From NCBI RefSeq assembly GCF_000004075.3, contig NC_026658.2:24168075-24232074 (forward strand): 64,000 nt of DNA, written 5' to 3'. Shown piece after piece: positions 25,945 through 38,146 of the stretch (position 1 is the stretch's first letter; every line of letters begins with the position of its first letter). The notes under the pieces are model-generated. The model saw nothing but the letters and a program-made list of their open reading frames with translations. It was not told the origin of the DNA and did not search any database. The DNA is from Cucumis sativus (taxonomy: Eukaryota > Streptophyta > Magnoliopsida > Cucurbitales > Cucurbitaceae). A program made the position numbers and the translations under genes.

Positions 25945-27529
25945 GATATTTTTTTGGTTCAAGGAAGATACTCATGTGCTTTTGTGTTAGTGCTCATTAT
26001 TGTTGGAATTTCTTTTTTCTTTTTCTCATCTAATCCCTCATTTTAAATAAATATATATTATTTTATTTGGTTAACCCTTATTTTTTTTATGTAATAAGGT
26101 CCATATATATATCGTTATGAAAAAGTACTCTCGATGCATACAACTGTTAAAAAATAGCACAAAAACGCATTGGAAGATCCTCTCTTGACGCCATTGGCAC
26201 CGTCAGAAGTATAGTAAAAAAATTCCCGTTAGAAGATAAACTCCTTACGTCGATCGTCATCTTGTCGAAAGAGAGATTTTAAAATCGATTATATTCATTG
26301 GCACTAAAGAAACTCTAGACGTTGTCCCTTCATCATTAGAACTAACCACTGTTATACGAAATCAGAAAGATGAACTTTGATTCCTTTTTTCCTATAGTGT
26401 TAATGACTATCCATAAATTTTGAGGGGGAAAAAACCGTCGTGTTAATTTTAACTCATTCACTAACTGTTGTGATCTCATACTAACATAAATATTTAACTC
26501 AAACAAAATACATGGGTGCCCTCAAATTACCCTTATCTTTGTGCATCACCTCAATATTCAATCACAAGGAATTGTGTGGTAAATTACTTTTTTTTCATAT
26601 ATACATTTTATTTTTTACGATTGAAAAAAATGTACGTAAATGAGTGTGGTATAGATTGCAGTTAGGTATCACCTTTTTAAGATATATGTGTATTTAAAGA
26701 TAAATTATTTTTTTGATTACATCTAAATACAATGTGTATATATATACTTTCATTGAAATCATTACAAATTTACTTATTTTAAAGCCAAATGTACTTGTTC
26801 TAATTTTTTAAATTCCTGTACTGATCTTTTTTTTTATACAAATTCTAATTTTTGTTTTAGAATTTATTTGATAAAGATTTTTTCTTCTAATTTTTTTCTT
26901 TAATTGATAAATATTAACTTTTTAAAGTTGGGTAAAAATTCATATTCCAAAAACCTCCTTTAATTTTGACTTCTATCAATTTTTTAACAATCAATAATAA
27001 ATAAGTTAGTTCCCCCCAAAAGAGGGTTATAGAATAATAAGGTCTAAGACCACCCAATTAAGGATTTTGAATAAAAAAATGACTTTGACTTCAATCAGTA
27101 TCATGTCTACTAAATATATATATACATATAAGATTAGCAAAGCTAGACTCTAAGGCATAATTTTGGTAACGATTTCTGCCTCACTTGATTACTACTATGG
27201 CTTTTTTAAGATTAAGCTTATTTAATTTCTCTAAACTTCATTTTGAATTCTTGATAGATTTATAAACATAAAAACAAAGTTTTGAAAAACTATTTTTTTT
27301 TATTTTTCTTGGCTTAAATTTTGAACACATATATATAACATCAACAAGAGGAGTACTTATCAATTTAGTTTTTAATAACTAAAACCCATAAACCGTTTAG
27401 GTTTGTTTTCTCCCCCTTGCTCAATTATAATTTTAACCATTGTTAAAAGAAATACTTTAATCTTCAATTAAATTATCAAATTTAAAAAAAAAATGCTTGT
27501 TTTAGTTCTCAAAACTCCATTTATTTTTT

Positions 27530-27532
<3 letters not shown>

Positions 27533-27585
<53 letters not shown>
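27533..27585. repeat. (AT)n microsatellite
   Basis: About 53 bases of uninterrupted AT dinucleotides. Confidence 0.95.
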
Positions 27586-27587
<2 letters not shown>

Positions 27588-29213
27588 GAAAATAGATAGT
27601 AAAAAGTGTATAAAAAAATAATGAATAGAATGTAGTGTTCATACACTTTTGATTTTGGAAAACCAAATAATTATCAAGTGAAAAAAAAAATACATCATGG
27701 AATTTTAATTTGGAAAGGTAAAAGAAAACATGTTTATTTATTATTTTTTTTTTTTGTAATTAAGAAAAGGTAAATTGGAATTGGGAATTGGGAATTGGGT
27801 AGGAGAAAAGGAAAGAAAAACTGTAGATTTGAAAGAGGAGAATGATTATGTGCCCCAAGATTCTCCTAGAGCAAGAAAGTGTGAAGAGAGAGAGAGAAAT
27901 ATAGTCTTTTGGTATCTTTTCAAAGGGCAAAATATTGTTGTTGCTCCATTAGCAAATTTGCATGTCCCATGCAAAAAAAGGAAGTTCCATTTTAGAATGA
28001 CTCATTTCCAAAGGGAATATGTAAATTGCATCCAAATAGAATCAGTTGCTATTTTGGAATAAAGAAACCAACCCAAAGTGCCAAACCCACTTACTAAAAC
28101 TCTCTACTACCAAACCCAATTTTGACTAAAAACTTTACCATCTCTACCTCCATTATGCTTTACTTTCACGTGCTTCCCTTTCCTCCTTATTTGTCAATTT
28201 AAACATAGTTCAATTGACTATAACAATTTTAATAATTTATTATTGTTGTATGATGTACCTTCAATACGTGTAAATCTTCATACACGTATTAAAACAAAGC
28301 AAATAAATGGGAACACACAAATTAAAGTGAAAAAACAAAAATCACGAGCTAAAGAAATTTACCAAATGAAAAATTATTACAAATCACACAGAAATCCATC
28401 TTAAAGGCAAACAATGGAGCTTGTTAACTATTTCATGCTTCAAATTAGAGTACTAAAAACCAAAGATTAAGATCCTTTTATAGCACTTGAACACCATCAC
28501 TACATTGAGTGGTTTCAAAGGTAATAAGTATCTTGACAATAATAAGTATCTTGACAATGTTGGATTGTTGTGCGTAAGGATGACTAAAGGCATCACACTG
28601 CTTTTAATCATCTCAAGCTTGAGACACAGTAAAACTCTATTGAACAAATAATCATCTTGCTCTTTTATGTTCGAACATATAATTTATGGTTACGACAGAA
28701 ACATGTTATCCTAGCTATGATTACAAAGCTATACCAAGAGGTCCGTCTTCTTTGACCAAGAAATTAGAGGGCGGCGTTATGTTAAGACGAAGATAATACA
28801 AATGTAATACTTCATCAAATAGAAAATAGAAAAAGATACCAATAGAATGATTAAGATTCTTTTGATATTCCAAAAGGCAATTGATAATGGTAGAGAATCA
28901 AATGGGTTGAGATTCGTTGGGGATCTTATTAGATTGAGAACTAGTGTGTTGAAAAAGCAAAGCACTTCAAACGGCAAATGCTTCTCCTAAATCCAACAGT
29001 GACAAATATTTTGCCTTGTTTACCCAAACCAACGGCTGTTTGTTTTCTCTTGCTTTTCTTCCTCACCTTTGTCTTTTTATCTGTATTTGGATCTTATTTA
29101 GCACAACAATTCGAGTTGCTCTCCAATGTCCTCAAATAACCATACCACCAAATTATACATACAACTTCCATCCTAAGAATTGAAAAATAACTATTGATCA
29201 AAATTGCCAATAA

Positions 29214-29310
29214 GAGTCTAGCTCCATTGACTCCTTCATGTACTTAAAGGACCAACAAGTTTCGGGTTCAAATCCCTCGCTCCCAATTTTTACAAAAAAA
29301 AAAAAAAAAC
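29214..29310 (+). mobile_element. tRNA-derived SINE with poly(A) tail
   Basis: An A-box-like TAGCTCCATTGA (29219-29230) and a near-consensus B box GGTTCAAATCC (29265-29275) have the spacing of an internal pol III promoter. The body ends in a run of 16 A at about 29294-29309. GATCAAAATT occurs just left (29196-29205) and just right (29321-29330) and, with partly matching neighbouring bases, looks like a target-site duplication. The body is short, about 80 bp, so it may be a truncated family member or a retroposed tRNA fragment. Confidence 0.7.
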
Positions 29311-31313
29311 AATAGTAATAGATCAAAATTCTGTCAATAGAACTCTATTAGAAACAATAACTTTTTTTTGTTATTTAGTTTTTCCCAAAAAACTAGATTA
29401 GTTTCAAAACATAATTTTATTTAAAAAAAGTGAACATATGTTATTAAAAAAGATTATCACTAGAAAAAGGAAATATAAAGTGCATAATCCTATTCAAGAA
29501 AACTTTAGTATGCTTCTAAACTACTATATTTTCCTGATATGTTTTGAAGTGCATAATCCTATTCAAGAAAGCTTTAATTAAAATTGGACAAGTTCCTAAA
29601 GTTTGGAAATGCCTTTTAATGGCCTTTCAAGTCAATTTATCACTAATGGTTCAATTGAAGGATTTGTTTTTTAAATTATTTATTTGAGAAGGTTCCATGG
29701 AAGAATATAATATAACAAGTAACAAGTTATCATTAGTGCCTCAAATTATTTCTACTCCATCAAAATTCTTGGTAACCCTAAAAAAAACCTGTTTGGATGG
29801 ATTTTCTAAGTACTTAGAAATACTTGTACTTTTTAAGCACTTAGAAAACCAGTTTAAATAGAGACCAAATAATTTTTAAGGGTTTTGAGGCTTTTAAACA
29901 GTAGAGGTGTAATGAAGCTTTTAAAGTTGATTTTATCATTTGATAAAGGTTGCACCTAAACTATACATAAAAGAAAAGGAAAGTGTTGGGCTTTTTAATT
30001 CAGTATACTAACCTTAGCATGTGGCCGAACGAATTAGAAAACCTGTGCAAGATGAACAACCAATGGAGAACTATCACAAGGATAATTCACTCTTTCACAG
30101 CCTAAATTCTCCTTAATCAGATGTCAAAGATTGAAAAAGATAAACAGGGGGAAAATAGCGTTCCCCGCAGATAAAGTAGATTCACTCTGCAGTTGAAATG
30201 ACGAGAATCCAAAATTCAAATGAGGTAACAGTTACTAAAACCACATCTTTCTAATTATTAAATTAATCAAACGGGAAAACAAACTTTTTTTCTTTTGTTG
30301 AAGTAAACTGAACTAAAACTTATGTTCAAATAGCACAATGATTTAACACCGATAATGGTGGTATTAATATAATATAATTTTTAAAAATATCCGTTACAAG
30401 TAAGGGAAATGCAAATGCAGGAGTAGATTCATTACAAAAACAAGCTCAACACCGTTAACGGTGGTATGGTTTTAATATATAATAATATCTCAAGAAATGA
30501 TTTATATATAAATTATGTGGGATTATGTAATCATCCAAACTTAATTAGACAATAATAAGCAATGATAAGCGTTTAATATCGGTTGAATTATCATCAAACT
30601 CAAGAACTTAAGCTCAAACATCCTCATAAATTCATATTTTAAAGTATAAAAACTTTCAAACACTCATCCTTATGTTGAATTCAATATTAATTGATATTAA
30701 TCGAGTGTGCTCATATCATTAACATGGGACCAAACATAGATTACTCTATAAAGTAGAGAAAAAAAAATCATCACAAGAATTTGAGTAAATAAAAGTAAAC
30801 CTAACAAGATATTAGTTAAACTATAAATATATACTTGTATAATATTTATGTCTATTTGGTAAGCAAATTTTAAAAAGTTTCAAGTTAAGCTCCGACCATT
30901 TAGATTTTGAAAACTAATTTTATTTCCTCGTAATTTCTTACCATGATTTTTATCTTTCTTAAGTTAAAGAGTATAGTTCTTGGTCAAATTTTAGAAACGA
31001 AAATGGCTTATTTAATTTTCAAGACTCGGTTTGGTTTTTTTAACATCGGTAGAAAGTAGATACTAGATACAAAAGCAAGAATTTAGAAGTAGAAGTACAG
31101 CTTAATTTTCAAAAACTAAATATCAAATAGTTATCAAACATGCCTTGAATTTTAGATTGTACTTCTATTCAAATCCTATCATTGATGTCGAGAATCCTGA
31201 TATAACATGCCCAATGAATCATGCTTGACCATGAGATAAAGCAAAGAGTGTTATAAAGCATATGCTCAACCTTGTTGTTGGCTCTTATTTGGTTTATTCA
31301 ATATTAGCTAGTC

Positions 31314-31557
31314 TTTTTTTTTTTTAAATCTGTGAGCGCTCGGACTCACTTACACAGACTTTGATTAATCTCACGGGACAACCCGTTTGATCCTATAACA
31401 TTCATGTATAAGAAAACTTTGACCCTATAATGTTCAAGTATAAAGAAAACTTGTAAAAAATTAATTATTAGATAGGTAACCACCATGAATTAAACTCGGG
31501 ACCTCTTAGTTAGTTATTGAAACTATGTCTCATTTTTTTACCAGTAGGCCAATCCAT
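31314..31557 (-). mobile_element. tRNA-derived SINE, near full length
   Basis: Read on the minus strand it has an A box (GGCCTACTGGTA, complement of 31539-31550), a degenerate B box (GAGTTTAATTCAT, complement around 31485-31497), a body of about 240 bp and an A-tail visible on + as the T-run at 31314-31325. It resembles a SINE family I remember as abundant in cucurbits; this attribution is from memory. The flanks share only a short TATTAG, so target-site duplications are unclear. Confidence 0.7.
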
Positions 31558-31564
31558 AGTGGTT

Positions 31565-31945
31565 TATTAGTTGGGTTTTCTGAAAGTCAGGGATAGTTTT
31601 CGTCATCTTCTGTGCGGCAGTAAAGGAAACTTGCTTTGGTTGGAAAGAAATTATCACATTTTTTAAAAAAAAATCCACATCTCTGTCGCTAAGTTTGATT
31701 CGGCTTGTTTAAAGGCTTTTCATGGAGCTAACTCCCCAAACCCTTAAAGGATTCACAATCCTAGACTGTATCGTTGTTGGACTGTTTTTTTCAGAGTATC
31801 TTAAGCTTTGGTTTTGGTTTCTAGTTTTTGTGTTTTTGCTTCGTCATTTTATGTTTTAGTTACTAGTTTCTTTTGTATTTTTGAGTGTTGGTCTCTTTTC
31901 ATTTTCTAGCTAATGAAACGCTTTGTATCCTTTTCAAAAAAAGAG
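31565..31945 (+). mobile_element. LINE-like 3' end fragment
   Basis: T- and G-rich sequence ending with a CTAATGAAACGCTTTGTATC motif followed by TTTTC and an A-run, as is typical of plant LINE 3' tails. No reverse transcriptase frame is preserved. The SINE at 31314-31557 lies directly against its left side. Confidence 0.4.
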
Positions 31946-33445
31946 AAAAAAGGGGGAGAGGGAACACATGTCAACTCGATAATCCGTTGATGGTATTAAT
32001 GAGAAAAAATCAAATAGAAGCACACCTTGCATTTCAAACAAGTAAATGAAATTTTTTGAAATTTAAAAGACTAATATGATACTCTGAACACAAACGAAAC
32101 ATATAACCTAATATTTAATCTTTTCGATAGATTCTTAACCATATCAAGAATGAAAGTGCCAATTTGATTTTGTGCTGTGTGTCACTGTCTTGAACGATGT
32201 TGAGCCACTAGGCAAAGTGAAAGTGATAATTGACCAAGTGCGCATTACTGATAATGATTTTGAAATATATACACACAAAAAATTAAAGAAAAATGTATGT
32301 ATAAAATGTGAGAAAAAGGAAGGTGTAGAAAGCTTTAAACCCCACCAAAGCTAAGTCAAATGAATCCAATGGTTCTCTAAAGTACTTTAGAATGTGTACC
32401 TGATGGTATTTGATGGAATGTTGAAAATAATGGGGTTAGCTCCTCAAGTTGGGGAAGGTCACTGACTCCATACCTTCAGCCACCACTGTCAAAAGTCGCT
32501 GATTTGCTTTTCATTACCAATCAGAGTATCAAAGCCTTTGAATGGGGGCAACTCTGTAGACTCATTGCAGCTTTGATTGATTGAAAGAGAGTGCCATTTT
32601 CTGAACATTGTCAACTGCTACCCCTGAAGAAAAAAAAAAGCTATATTATTTGAAATCTTATCGTGTGTAATTCAAATTCAGATTGTAGATCCATGTACCT
32701 ATATTGCCATTGAATTGTTTAACTTTCGTATTCATCTACATATACCAGTTTCTACAATACCATTAATGGTTTTGACAGTAATTCTATGGTTTTCGTTAGT
32801 CATTAATATAATAACATGCTTGAAGATTAATCAAAAGAAATGTTATTAGATGCAAAAATTAAGATCATATGGCAGAATCTTGTTTTTTTTTTTCTTTTAA
32901 AGAAAAAAAAACTAGAGCACTATTAAAATTGATGGTTATATGGATGACAGTACATTCCAAGTTGTAGTTCGAAGTGAATAGTGAAGCTATCAGATAACCT
33001 AAATTAATGGTGTTGTAAGGCATCAAAATAAAAATTGAAAGGAAAAATAAGAAGCTCATTCTCTGTTTATTGAGGAGTTGTCATTAATTGAAACTATCCA
33101 ATATAGAAACATTTTAGCTCTGTCCAACAAAATTTCTCCATCCGTATATTTGCTTAATAAACCCAGCAGGGCAGCATAACTTGTATTGAGTTTGTTAAAA
33201 TTATGCAATTCATTTTTTTTTCTTAATTAGTAAAATAAGGGTTTCTTTACTTATTTTCCCACAATGAATAAAAAATAACGTAAACTTTTGTACTCAGTTT
33301 ATGAAGAATAATACTTTCATAAAAAAAAAGTATCATAAGCTCAAATAATTATTTCCAAAAAGCAAATGAAGAATAAAAAAAAAGTTTCATAAGCTCAAAA
33401 AATTAAAGAGATTTAGATTTAGTAGCTCTAGAGTATTTGGCCCAA

Positions 33446-33560
33446 CAGCTCTGTTGGCAAGTTTGGTGTCTCTAGTTCATACTATCTTAGGGGTTCCATG
33501 TTCGAATCTTCTGGGGTCAAACCTTGGACCAGGGTCAAACCTTGGACCAGTGCTGGTAAG
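33446..33560 (+). mobile_element. Possible tRNA-derived SINE fragment
   Basis: An A-box-like CAGCTCTGTTGGC (33446-33458) and a B-box-like TGTTCGAATCTT (33499-33510) are about 50 bp apart. They are followed by two direct copies of an 18-bp unit GGGTCAAACCTTGGACCA. No A-tail or target-site duplication is clear. Confidence 0.4.
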
Positions 33561-33667
33561 TAAAGGTCCAACTCCCAATTATTCAGCAAATTGTTGTTAG
33601 AGCTAAAATTATGATATATATATATATATATATATCAGCTGAGGGGTGAGAGATTTGAGGTTATCAG

Positions 33668-33708
33668 CTGAGGGTGAGAGATTTGAACCTAAAACCTCTC
33701 ACCCTCAG
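33668..33708. repeat. Perfect 13-bp inverted repeat (hairpin)
   Basis: CTGAGGGTGAGAG (33668-33680) is matched by its exact reverse complement at 33696-33708, with a 15-base loop. A second near copy of the left arm lies about 30 bp upstream (CTGAGGGGTGAGAG near 33639), after a short AT repeat. Confidence 0.8.
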
Positions 33709-34619
33709 ATAATACAAGCTTGTTTATTTTCAAATAGGAACATATTCTAATAAAATAGTATAAGAAGTTTATACTTTTACTTGTTAGCATCAGGTATTAT
33801 GATGTCGTATGATCTGGTGAGTTTCAAGTATAGATATTTTATGCTGTTTTAAAATCAAAGTTGATCTAACATTAATATTAAACAAAATAACTTTTGCCAT
33901 CATCTAACGGTCAAAAAGTAATTAAAGTTGAACTAAAATGTTGGTATTTTATTTTTAGATAATCTTCATCTCTTTACTGTTTATTTAAAGATCATAATAA
34001 TAATGAAAATATAGAACCTTGCACCCCTTCTGATAAGAAAAATGTTTATTTCATTAAAAAATTATATTTTTAAAAAACTTATGCAACCTTCTTTTTATCA
34101 ATAAGTTCATAACAACCAACTACCAAGGCAAAAATATCATAAGCAATTCTCATAAATCTTATACTAGTGAGTTATAACATTAATAAAAATTTAAATAATA
34201 ATTTTAAAAAAAACTGCAGCTATATGGAACTCTTCTACGTGCATCTCAGAAAACAAACTAAATTACTTGTCATTCCAGTGAATATCCATAAGGAATTAAT
34301 GCAATTTTCACTCCGACCTAACACAAAAAAACCTAAAATTCTGCATATTTCAGTTTAAGTTGCACTTTATCTGATTCTTAATAGACAAGTTAGTCTGAGA
34401 AGCTGAACAACTTGACAGAGATGAACAATGTAAATAGGAATCCCCAACCCCTAACCTCACAGCCATCATAAAATTATTAAAGCAGAACATGCTGTGCTAT
34501 GGGATATCTAAAAAACAATGCTGGTTCCCGTGCTCTACATGTCTGCCAGTAGACACTTTACCATCCTTAGATTTCTAAATTGTAGGTAATCTTATGAACA
34601 CTTGGTGAGAAAATCTCTG

Positions 34620-34905
34620 TTTGACAGATTATATTGGCATGCATGCTTCGTGCTTTCTTGTGAACATTATGGAAGGAAAGGAACAACCGCCTCTTCAATG
34701 AAAAGGGGAGATCTTTTGACACTTTTTTTTTTATCATACTGGCTACCTTGCTATGACTTGGTGCAGATGTACTAATTTTTTCAATTCTTACGATCTGACT
34801 ACACTTGACCAATTGGAGAAATCTTCTATTACTCCTTTGCTTGGGCTCCTTGTCCTTCTTTTGTAAATTCCATATAATGAAATTTGTTTCTTATAAAGGA
34901 GATTA
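34620..34905 (+). mobile_element. Degenerate LINE, C-terminal end and tail
   Basis: A broken + strand frame reads GRKGNNRLFNEKGRSFDTFF, then LAMTWCRCTNFF and LTTLDQLEKS. This matches the usual end of plant LINE ORF2 (ERNNRxF, then a WC motif, then a short W/L segment). It ends with AATGAAATTTGTTTCTTATA, like LINE tails. Frameshifts and the absence of the reverse transcriptase core show that it is a dead 3' fragment. Confidence 0.55.
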
Positions 34906-36127
34906 TATATACAAAGACGAACCCTGCATCGCAGGTCAACGAAAAGGAACCAAACTAATTTCAATTTAAATGATGTTACAGGAACCCTCTCCTAAAGATC
35001 TGTTGTTCTATGCTTTTTCATAGGGCTTGGTTCTGTTCTCAATTTTTTCCAAACTGTAACTGTAGACAGAAACCAACAACTAATCATTAATATCGTATAT
35101 CGTAGTAAACAGCCCCTACCTAAGCAAACAACATGCAGCATAACAACATTTAGTGCCTTTCTCTCTCCCTCATTCCATCCAAAATTTAAATGGTACAGAA
35201 TATACTAAGCGCATGATTTTAGGCATGTTTCGGGACACAAGATATTGGTTCAAAACAGAATGGAAAAATATCCAACAATCAACATATGGCCGATGATTCA
35301 TAAAATAAAAATAAAAGTATCAATCTTGGTAAGTTAATCAACTATGTGGAACTAATTTAGTGATAGACTTGGGAGATATCTCACCTGTTAGTATTAGTCC
35401 TCCAGAAACTTTACACGTAGCAGCACAACTTCAAAGAAAACGAGTTCGAAAATGAGACTGGTCCTATGTTAAGATATATCTTCGTTCATATATCAAAATT
35501 TAGAGACTACCGAAAATCAGGGTGAGGCCATGCTAGATGCAGAAAAGGAAAAAGGAAAACAATATAAACTTTTCTGATTATTGAATCAAATGTGCCTCAA
35601 TCTCAGTTGAAGCACCTAATTTTTTCTTATTAAATAACTGGTCCGTTTCTTTGTCCTCGACTCTTCAATTACTCACAACTTGTGCAGCATTTTTTTAAGG
35701 AATTTTCTAACCGTAATGGAGGTTGAATATGCATTTGATTTTGTAGACTGTAATATTGTTTATTTAGAGATAGTTTTTACACATATATTAATCAGATTCT
35801 TTTCATTCTTTAAGTCTTTATCATTACACTAGTTTATACAGTATAATAAGTATGTTTTATTAAAAATATATGTAGCGATTGTAGTTTACTCACTCTAAGG
35901 CAACTAATCTTGGAGACAATCTTAAGTTCTACGAAAGGAAAAAAATGTAAAATGTACCCTACATCCTAGTTGGTTATCGAATTTACTACAAGCCTCTTTG
36001 GATAGAAGTAAGAGAAATATTTAGAAAATAACAGCCCATGACACCTCTTTTTTACATATTGTGAATATTGCAAATATGACAAATATGCAAGTAATTAGTG
36101 ATATCAGACGACTATCATAAGCCTATT

Positions 36128-36171
36128 AGAGAGCCATCAAAGGGTTATCAGAGAGCTATCAAAGGGTTATC
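36128..36171. repeat. 22-bp tandem repeat, two copies
   Basis: AGAGAGCCATCAAAGGGTTATC is followed directly by a copy with one C-to-T change. Non-coding. Confidence 0.8.
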
Positions 36172-36561
36172 GGCTTTTAATTTTACTACTGTTACAATTT
36201 AGAAAATGTAATGACATAGGCCCTATTATCATAAAATTTTTTACAAGCTCCCCTAGAAGTAATTGTGAAGACTGCAACGTAGTATCTTCATAACATGTTT
36301 TATTGCGAAAGTTTGCCTCGTCATTCATTCATGTCCAATCTTTCCATAACTTGAAATAGAAAAATCGACGAACTTTCAAATTGTTTCCTCTTCCTTTGTC
36401 ATTGATCTTACTATTTTATACATAATTATAAAAGTCAATACAGCCTCTTTTATCAATATAAGAACAGTCAGTTTTTGTGAAAGGGCGGAAGTGAAAAAGA
36501 TATATATTTAATATTTATCAAGCACATCAATCTTTGTGGGCTTGAAATATTTGAAAGGCCC

Positions 36562-37113
36562 AACAAGTGGAATCGATTTTAATTGGAGAGGAAACGATAA
36601 TGTAGTGGCTTGAACACAGGACCTCCCTAAACCACCTGCTCTGATACCATGTTAAACTTGATAGTATGGGATTCCATACCAAAACCATTTGGCAATTAGA
36701 GGAGTAGCTCATCTATCTTATATGGGTATGAGATTTTTGGTTTTTTTAATGTGAGACTCTCAACTTCCCCAACATGCCCCTTCAAGATGGTGCCTCTTCG
36801 GATTCATCTATCTTGGACCAAATAACCGTTTGAGCTTACTGGACTATGATACCATGTTAAATTTGATAGTAGGGGGCTCCATCTCAAAACCAATTAGCAA
36901 TGGGAGGAGTAGTCCATATCTTATATAGAGTATGAATCTCTTTGATTTTTTCTATGTGGGGAATCGATTTTAATTGGGGAGGAAACGATAATGCAGGGGT
37001 TTGAACACAGGACCTCCATGAACCACCTGCGCTGATACCATATTAAATCGTCAATTCACTCAAAAGCTTAAGTTGGTGGTTGAAGGAAAATTTAATCATA
37101 TATCACAAACACT
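36562..37113 (-). mobile_element. Mini-LTR (TRIM/SMART-like) element in inverted orientation, with flanking LTR retroelement pieces
   Basis: On the minus strand a 125-bp LTR (36650-36774; TGTTGG...TTTAACA) is followed by TGGTATCAGAGC (36638-36649), the classic primer-binding site for initiator Met tRNA. A second, 5'-truncated LTR copy (about 36855-36961) lies upstream and is followed by a mutated PBS and a short internal segment leading to the first LTR. Beyond it, 36960-37040 repeats the internal sequence found at 36562-36649 with a third PBS (37029-37040). Next to that, 37041-37113 looks like the end of an ordinary Copia-like LTR. No protein is encoded. Confidence 0.65.
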
Positions 37114-37453
37114 TGTTGGAGAAGTTGAGAGTCTCACATTGGAAAAACCAAGGAGACATATACTCTATATAAGATAGATGAGCTACTCCTCTAATTGCCA
37201 ATTGATTTTGAGATGGACCCCCATACTATTAAATTTGACATGATATTAGAGCCCAGTAAGCCAATCGCCTAAACGGGTATTCAATCTAAGATAGGTGAAC
37301 CCAAAGAGGCACCATCTTAAAAGGGTATGTTGGAGAAATTGAGAGTCTCACATTGGAAAAACCAAGGGGACTCATACTCCATATAAGATAGATGGGCTAC
37401 TCCTCTATTGCTAATTGATTTTGAGATGGAACTCCATACTATCAAGTTTAACA
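37114..37453 (+). mobile_element. Complete mini-LTR (SMART/TRIM-like) retroelement
   Basis: Left LTR 37114-37240 (TGTTGG...TTTGACA) and right LTR 37328-37453 (TGTTGG...TTTAACA) are very similar. Each contains TATATAA or CATATAA near the centre. Between them lie only 87 bp, starting with a degenerate initiator-Met PBS (TGATATTAGAGC, 37241-37252) and ending with a purine-containing segment before the right LTR. Total 340 bp, non-autonomous, no ORF. No target-site duplication is evident. Related copies in opposite orientation lie directly to the left. Confidence 0.75.
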
Positions 37454-38146
37454 CTAACCATCCGAAAGTTGTTTAGATGTAGTTTTGTGGGAGGGGAAGA
37501 GATTTCCTCTACCCCCGCTCTTGGTCTAATTTTACCCCTTTCTTGTTTAAAGAGATTTCAAGAATTAAAAATATCCATCTTTTCTTTTACCTGAGGCTGC
37601 AACTAAGTTCTAAATGATTAAGGAATAATCACTACTTTCAATTACCCTTTTCATATATTCGGCCATCCAGAATTTTGAACTATTACTATGAATGTGTCTG
37701 CATGTTGGCAGGAATCTATCTAGACAGTGGACCTAATGAATCTCACGGTGGAAAGAGGAAGTCTGCAGGTGCAATGATGAGGAAGAGGAACAATGAATAG
37801 AAAGGATGATAGCATGCAGCAACAATTGAAAGAGAAAGGAGAAATAGATGGATGACATAAAAGGACAAGGAAAAAATGGGAACATGATCTAAGTTTGATG
37901 TTTTAAAGTACATCAAACATTTATGTATTTTCTTGAGGTTGTAAAGTTATAATATGTTTGGCTCGTGTGAATAAACATGTGCCTTTACAAATTTGTTGGC
38001 TCCTAGGCATTCTGGTCTTGTGCCTACTGAGAATGTAAGGCAAAGGAAATTGACTTATGAATGAAGCAAAGGTATAAAGAGAAGCATAAACAAGATTGTT
38101 GCATTACCAGGAACACCTTCACAGTTGTAGCATTTAAAACAGCCAG

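Larger units (their letters stand above)
25837..38146. other. Repeat-rich intergenic block
   Basis: No intact gene is supported. The block contains SINEs, LINE remnants, mini-LTR elements, microsatellites and short tandem repeats, each listed separately. The rest is AT-rich DNA without recognisable content; short ORFs such as 27775-28062 (+) show no domain. Confidence 0.55.

Noticed and set aside
25837-25962. N-terminal extension of the CEP frame by 42 codons
   Set aside because: It would bury the signal peptide inside the protein and overlaps a TATA box; the Met at 25836 starts a proper signal peptide.
27775-28062. 95-codon + strand ORF as a gene
   Set aside because: No recognisable domain, repetitive start (GGGAATTGGGAATTGGG) and no supporting neighbours.
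29219-29276. Functional tRNA gene
   Set aside because: Internal promoter boxes are present but no complete cloverleaf or acceptor stem can be drawn, and a long A-tail follows; it fits a SINE better.
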